A DNA stretch of 64,000 nucleotides. Origin: an uncultured Lachnospiraceae bacterium. Lineage in GTDB: Bacteria; Bacillota; Clostridia; Lachnospirales; Lachnospiraceae. The first letter of the stretch is position 1; every line of letters starts with the position of its first letter. The DNA is taken from NCBI GenBank assembly GCA_910588955.1, contig CAJURQ010000004.1, forward strand, positions 62,001-126,000, read 5' to 3'. Below the pieces are notes generated by a model. That model was not told the DNA's origin and did not search any database. It was given only the letters and a program-made list of their open reading frames with translations. The translations under genes were made by a program, and so were the position numbers. Below are positions 59,689-64,000 of this stretch, piece after piece.

Positions 59689-62199
59689 ATGATTAAAAAT
59701 GCACCGGCGAAAACTTTTGATACAGAGCTCTTTAAGAGAAGCGTCCTTTACAATGTAAAAACCCTTTACAGAAAGACGCTGGAGGAGGCGTCTGACCAGC
59801 AGATTTTTCAGGCGGTATCCTACGCGGTTAAGGACGCCATAGTGGATCAGTGGTTAAAGTCCCAGAAGGAATTTGAGAGACAGGATCCGAAAATGGTTTA
59901 CTATTTGTCCATGGAATTCCTGATGGGCAGAGCACTCGGCAACAATATGATCAATCTGCAGGCATATAAAGCGTTCGAGAAGGCGCTCGCAGAGCTTGGC
60001 ATTGATATCAACGTGGTGGAAGATCAGGAGCCCGATGCGGCGCTGGGCAACGGCGGTCTGGGCCGTCTGGCGGCATGTTTCCTTGATTCTCTGGCGACGC
60101 TTGGCTATGAAGCCTATGGCTGCGGCATCCGCTACCGCTACGGTATGTTTAAGCAGGAGATCCGCGACGGCTATCAGGTGGAAGTGCCGGATAACTGGCT
60201 CAAGGACGGCAATCCTTTTGAACTGCGCAGACCCGAGTACGCGAAGGAAGTGCGTTTCGGCGGCTATGTGAACGTTTATGTGGATGAAAACGGCAGGAGC
60301 AACTTTAAACAGGAGGGTTATCAGGCGGTTACGGCGATTCCCTATGATCTGCCGGTTGTCGGTTACGGCAGTGGTGTTGTCAATACTCTTCGGATCTGGG
60401 ATGCGGAGCCGGTGAACTGCTTCCAGCTCGATTCCTTTGATAAAGGCGACTACCAGAAAGCGGTGGAGCAGGAAAACCTCGCGAGAAATATCGTGGAGGT
60501 GCTCTATCCTAACGACAATCACTATGCGGGCAAAGAGCTCCGCTTAAAACAGCAGTATTTCTTCATCTCTGCGTCGGTGCAGACGGCGGTGGCGAAGTAT
60601 ATGAGAAATCATGACGACATCAGAAAGTTCCACGAGAAGGTGACCTTCCAGTTGAACGATACCCATCCCACCGTTGCCGTGGCGGAGCTGATGCGTATTC
60701 TGATGGACGAGCATTATCTGACATGGGACGAGGCGTGGGAGGTGACGACCAAGACATGCGCGTACACGAACCACACGATTATGTCCGAGGCTTTGGAGAA
60801 ATGGCCCATCGAACTCTTCTCGAGGCTGCTTCCGAGAGTGTATCAGATCGTGGAGGAGATCAACCGCCGTTTCATTGCGAGAATCGAGCAGATGTATCCC
60901 GGCAACCACGAGAAGGTAAGAAAGATGGCGATCATCTACGACGGTCAGGTTAAGATGGCGCATCTGGCGATCGCGGCAGGTTACTCTGTGAACGGCGTGG
61001 CAAGGTTACATACGGAAATCTTAAAGAATCAGGAGCTGAAGGATTTCTATGAGATGATGCCTGAGAAATTCAACAATAAGACAAACGGCATCACCCAGAG
61101 ACGTTTCCTGCTTCACGCGAACCCGCTCCTTGCGGACTGGGTGACCGATCATGTGGGCAATGACTGGATCACGGATCTGCCGAAGCTCAATAAGCTGAAA
61201 ATTTATGCCGACGACGAGAAGGCGCAGCAGGAGTTTATGAACATCAAGTACCAGAACAAGGTGCGTTTGGCTGAGTATATTTTGGAGCATAACGGTATCG
61301 AGGTTGATCCCCGTTCCATCTTTGACGTGCAGGTGAAACGTCTGCACGAGTACAAGAGGCAGCTTTTGAATATTCTGCATGTGATGTATCTCTACAATGA
61401 GCTGAAAGAGCATCCGGATATGGACTTCTATCCGAGGACCTTTATTTTCGGCGCGAAGGCGGCGGCAGGATACAAGAACGCGAAGCTAACCATCAAACTG
61501 ATCAATTCCGTTGCGGATGTGGTGAACAATGATCCTGCTATCAACGGGAAGATCAAGGTGGTGTTTATCGAGAATTACCGTGTGTCCAACGCGGAGATCA
61601 TCTTTGCGGCGGCTGATGTGTCCGAGCAGATTTCTACCGCCAGCAAGGAGGCTTCCGGCACGGGCAATATGAAGTTTATGTTAAACGGCGCGCTGACGAT
61701 CGGCACCATGGACGGTGCGAATGTGGAGATTGTGGAAGAAGTGGGAGAAGAGAATGCGTTTATCTTCGGTCTGTCCTCAGACGAGGTTATCCGCTACGAG
61801 AATTACGGCGGCTATCATCCCACGGATATCTTCAACAACGATCCCGACGTGAGAAAGGTGCTGATGCAGCTTATCAACGGCACCTATTCGCCTAACGATC
61901 CGGACCTGTTCCGCTCCCTTTACAATTCTCTGCTGAATACGCAGAGCACTGCAAAGGCGGACACCTACTTTATCCTGAAGGACTTCAAGGCTTACGCGGA
62001 GGCGCAGAAAAAGGTGGAGGCGGCTTACCGGGATGAGAAGGGCTGGGCGAGAAGCGCGATCCTGAATGTGGCGTGCTCCGGCAAGTTTACTTCCGACAGA
62101 ACCATTCAGGAGTACGTGGATGAGATCTGGAAACTGGATAAGGTCGTGATCCCGAAGGATCCTGTCGTGGCTGATACAAAAACCATCAATAAAGCATAA
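59689..62199 (+). CDS. glgP: Glycogen/starch alpha-glucan phosphorylase
   Basis: PLP enzyme releasing glucose 1-phosphate from glycogen, the reverse side of the GlgC/GlgD pathway at 4.8-7.2 kb. 836 residues, GT35. YYLSMEFLMGRALGNNM, EPDAALGNGGLGRLAACFLDSLATL, GYGIRYRYG-like CGIRYRYGMFKQ, QLNDTHPTVAVAELMRIL, TNHTIMSEALEKWP, QVKRLHEYKRQ, and the PLP lysine (about 661) in EASGTGNMKFMLNGALTIGTMDGANVE. ATG 59689 follows GAGGAGGAGAG; the longer frame is rejected. Own promoter and terminator, so a single-gene unit. Confidence 0.96.
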   Translation: MIKNAPAKTFDTELFKRSVLYNVKTLYRKTLEEASDQQIFQAVSYAVKDAIVDQWLKSQKEFERQDPKMVYYLSMEFLMGRALGNNMINLQAYKAFEKALAELGIDINVVEDQEPDAALGNGGLGRLAACFLDSLATLGYEAYGCGIRYRYGMFKQEIRDGYQVEVPDNWLKDGNPFELRRPEYAKEVRFGGYVNVYVDENGRSNFKQEGYQAVTAIPYDLPVVGYGSGVVNTLRIWDAEPVNCFQLDSFDKGDYQKAVEQENLARNIVEVLYPNDNHYAGKELRLKQQYFFISASVQTAVAKYMRNHDDIRKFHEKVTFQLNDTHPTVAVAELMRILMDEHYLTWDEAWEVTTKTCAYTNHTIMSEALEKWPIELFSRLLPRVYQIVEEINRRFIARIEQMYPGNHEKVRKMAIIYDGQVKMAHLAIAAGYSVNGVARLHTEILKNQELKDFYEMMPEKFNNKTNGITQRRFLLHANPLLADWVTDHVGNDWITDLPKLNKLKIYADDEKAQQEFMNIKYQNKVRLAEYILEHNGIEVDPRSIFDVQVKRLHEYKRQLLNILHVMYLYNELKEHPDMDFYPRTFIFGAKAAAGYKNAKLTIKLINSVADVVNNDPAINGKIKVVFIENYRVSNAEIIFAAADVSEQISTASKEASGTGNMKFMLNGALTIGTMDGANVEIVEEVGEENAFIFGLSSDEVIRYENYGGYHPTDIFNNDPDVRKVLMQLINGTYSPNDPDLFRSLYNSLLNTQSTAKADTYFILKDFKAYAEAQKKVEAAYRDEKGWARSAILNVACSGKFTSDRTIQEYVDEIWKLDKVVIPKDPVVADTKTINKA

Positions 62200-62211
62200 T
62201 CTATCATGGAA

Positions 62212-62240
62212 ATGAGCGCCGTCCGTCCGGGCGGCGCTTT
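62212..62240 (+). terminator. glgP terminator
   Basis: AGCGCCGTCC pairs with GGGCGGCGCT around GTCC (one G-U), followed by TTTT. Confidence 0.8.
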
Positions 62241-62283
62241 TAGTCTGCCTTTTTGAGAGGATACTCATGCGTACCGCTCGATT

Positions 62284-62311
62284 TTGAGAAAAATATATGC
62301 TATGATACAAT
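62284..62311 (+). promoter_or_regulatory. Promoter of the J-domain/TPR gene
   Basis: TTGAGA (62284-62289), 16-base spacer, TACAAT (62306-62311), 27 bases before the ATG. Confidence 0.5.
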
Positions 62312-62337
62312 AGGGTAGAAATTGGGAGGGAATTGTT

Positions 62338-64000
62338 ATGGATAAAAAATTGGCATTTCAGATATTGGGGCTTTCGGAGACGAAGGAAGAGGAGCAGATC
62401 AGGCAGAGTTACCTCACACTTTTAAAGGGCACGAACCCGGAGGACGATCCGGAGGGCTTTAAGCGTCTGCGCGAGGCGTATGAAGAGGCGCTTCGTTTCG
62501 CCGGGCAGCAGGATGAGGAAGAGGAGGAAGAGCCGCAGGGCGAGGTCGGACTGTGGATGAAGCGCGTGCGGGAAATTTACCGGGATATCCTTTTACGACG
62601 GGAGGCGGAAAACTGGAAGGTGCTCTTTGACGACCCGGTCTGCGCCGGTCTGGACACGTTTCTGGAGGCAAGGGGACAGCTTCTCGGATTTCTCTCCGGG
62701 CATTCTTTTCTGCCGCAGACCGTGTGGGTGCTGCTCGATCAGGCGTTTCATGTGCTGGAGGATTTTGATGCGCTGAAAGAGGAGTTCCACGTCAATTTTT
62801 TGAGACATATTGAGTACCATGTCAATACAGGCGATTTTCTCGACTATAATCTCTTTGAGACGTTGGACGGCTGTGTGCCGGAGAACGACGAGGAAGCGGA
62901 CGAGTACATCAAGGAGTACTTTGATATTAAAAACAGGCTGGAGAACGACGAGACGGAGGGTGTCGCGCAGAGTCTGTCCGATATGAAGAGGCACGGCGTT
63001 TACCACCCTTACGAAGACGTGGAAAGGCTTCGCCTCTCTATCCGCCTGAAAGAATGTGAAAAGGGAAAGGAATTGGCGGAAGAGCTGATCGGGCGCTATC
63101 CGGAAGACAATTATGTCCGTGTCTGGACCGGGAAAATTTTTTATGACACGGGGGAGACAGAGAGAGGATTCTCTCAGTGGGAGACGGTGCTTGCCGAGGA
63201 GCCGGATTATTACATGGCGAAATATTTTGCCATGCATCATCTGGTGGATCAGAAGGAATGGGATCAGGCGGGCAAGTATGTCAATGAGTTGATCAAGGTA
63301 AATCGGCGGGATGAGGAGCTTCTGGAACTGCAGAAGGAGATTGACAACGCGCTCGTCCCCGAACTGCGGGAGGCGCTGGACAAAGGGGAGCCTCACGGGG
63401 AACTTTCCGGGAAGGAACTGCGCTCGTTTCTGGGATGGCGGCTGTTTGATCTGGAGCGGTACGATGATATCCTTACGCTGCTTGCGGAGGACAGTGAACT
63501 GGAAACGGAGGAGGACGGTCTCGAGCTGAAGGCGTGGGCGCTTTACAGACTGGAGCGCTACGGGGAGGCGATTCCCGTTTATCAGGCGCATCTGAAATGT
63601 GTGGAGGAAAACGAGGATGACGAGAAGGAGAGGGCGTCGAAGGCGGCGCAGAGCCATCGTCTTCTCGGCGTCTGCTATTACTGTACCGAAAAGCCGGACG
63701 AAGGAGAGCGGGAGACGAAGACAGCGATCGAGCTGGAGGCGGACGAGAGGATCCGTATCGACTGTAAGTATTATCTGGCGGACCGCTATCTTTCCCTGAA
63801 GGAATACGAGAAGGCGACGGAAGTCTGCGATGACATTCTGGAGACGGACGACAGGTTTTATCCCGCTTATCTCGTCAGACAGGAGGCGTGTTACCACATG
63901 AGGAAGGAGCAGCAGGTGGTGGACGATTATTACCGCGCCATAGACCTGTATGCGGGCTTTGACAAACCGTACCTCTACGCGGCAATGATCTTTTATGATT
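62338..64000 (+). CDS. Degenerate J-domain and TPR protein, cut by the window end
   Basis: 554 residues in window, open at the edge. The first 50 residues fold like a J-domain (FQILGLSETKEEEQIRQSYLTLLKGTNPEDDPEGFKRLREAYEEAL) but the HPD triad that stimulates DnaK is absent, with NPED at the position. An acidic stretch (EEEEEEP, about 63-69) follows, then long helical repeats of TPR type (for example AKYFAMHHLVDQKEWDQAGKYVNELIKVN; LLGVCYYCTEKPDEGERETKTAIELEADERI). Such proteins usually scaffold others rather than act as DnaK co-chaperones. GGGAGGG precedes the ATG. Confidence 0.75.
   Translation, partial: MDKKLAFQILGLSETKEEEQIRQSYLTLLKGTNPEDDPEGFKRLREAYEEALRFAGQQDEEEEEEPQGEVGLWMKRVREIYRDILLRREAENWKVLFDDPVCAGLDTFLEARGQLLGFLSGHSFLPQTVWVLLDQAFHVLEDFDALKEEFHVNFLRHIEYHVNTGDFLDYNLFETLDGCVPENDEEADEYIKEYFDIKNRLENDETEGVAQSLSDMKRHGVYHPYEDVERLRLSIRLKECEKGKELAEELIGRYPEDNYVRVWTGKIFYDTGETERGFSQWETVLAEEPDYYMAKYFAMHHLVDQKEWDQAGKYVNELIKVNRRDEELLELQKEIDNALVPELREALDKGEPHGELSGKELRSFLGWRLFDLERYDDILTLLAEDSELETEEDGLELKAWALYRLERYGEAIPVYQAHLKCVEENEDDEKERASKAAQSHRLLGVCYYCTEKPDEGERETKTAIELEADERIRIDCKYYLADRYLSLKEYEKATEVCDDILETDDRFYPAYLVRQEACYHMRKEQQVVDDYYRAIDLYAGFDKPYLYAAMIFYD

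Noticed and set aside
1..64000. CRISPR arrays, insertion sequences, tRNA or rRNA genes
   Set aside because: None found by reading: no regular repeat-spacer pattern, no transposase frame, no tRNA-like CCA-ended cloverleaf or rRNA sequence.

Overview
The window looks like chromosome of a spore-forming, Gram-positive member of the Clostridia, most likely Lachnospiraceae. The evidence is gene content: spoVG and spoVT, the glgC-glgD pair, a DnaD/DnaI primosome pair, an isoleucine T-box, LytTR and LacI regulators, plentiful AGGAGG ribosome sites, and moderate GC with AT-rich gaps. This placement is inference; there is no rRNA or tRNA gene here to confirm it.

Layout. 1-4.5 kb (minus strand): dnaD-dnaI-prs, with a cluster of DnaA-box-like 9-mers upstream, then murC. 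4.6-7.7 kb: glgC-glgD (ADP-glucose synthesis) behind a possible attenuator, then spoVG with a long leader. 7.7-11.9 kb: an operon of circularly permuted ATP-grasp, alpha-E, transglutaminase-like and two AstE-type proteins. Its first two genes are fused by internal deletions and the fourth carries a frameshift, so the pathway appears to be decaying. 12-16.4 kb: pth-mfd. 16.6-18.3 kb: an ECF-type sigma factor with two membrane proteins. 18.4-20 kb: a GH13 glucosidase fused by deletion to a headless 1-phosphofructokinase. 20-22.2 kb: an Agr-type LytTR regulator and sensor kinase. 22.3-23 kb: a coiled-coil protein and a 33-residue peptide whose ribosome site is buried in a long hairpin. 23-27.5 kb: alpha/beta hydrolase, a PIN-type toxin-antitoxin pair, a membrane MurF-like ligase and Ddl. 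27.5-31.8 kb: AEC transporter, nitroreductase, spoVT and a decayed chemoreceptor. 31.8-37.1 kb: pncB, a GH4 6-phospho-glucosidase with its LacI regulator, and a divergent BadF-type sugar kinase.

37.2-52 kb is the most striking region: one promoter followed by 13 tightly packed genes. They encode a membrane protein with acidic repeats, a VTC polyphosphate-polymerase-like protein, DUF4956, a CotH kinase, a 52-residue membrane peptide, an MBOAT acyltransferase, a DHHW/AlgJ-type protein, a BcsA cellulose synthase with a PilZ (c-di-GMP) domain, a GH5 endoglucanase, an exported FG-GAP-like protein, an OmpR/histidine-kinase pair and an exported protein. It reads as a c-di-GMP-responsive, O-acylated cellulose-like exopolysaccharide system joined to a polyphosphate/CotH module. 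Downstream lie a structured RNA element, four ATGATGC repeats in 11-bp phase at the promoter of an amidase-deacetylase fusion, and that gene itself (52.2-53.7 kb), which suggests wall remodelling tied to the same regulator.

53.7-64 kb: a HigBA pair whose toxin gene has an in-frame stop, T-box-controlled ileS, an exported beta-propeller-like protein, glycogen phosphorylase (which closes the glycogen cycle begun by glgC/glgD) and a degenerate J-domain/TPR protein running off the window. No CRISPR array, insertion sequence, tRNA or rRNA was seen.
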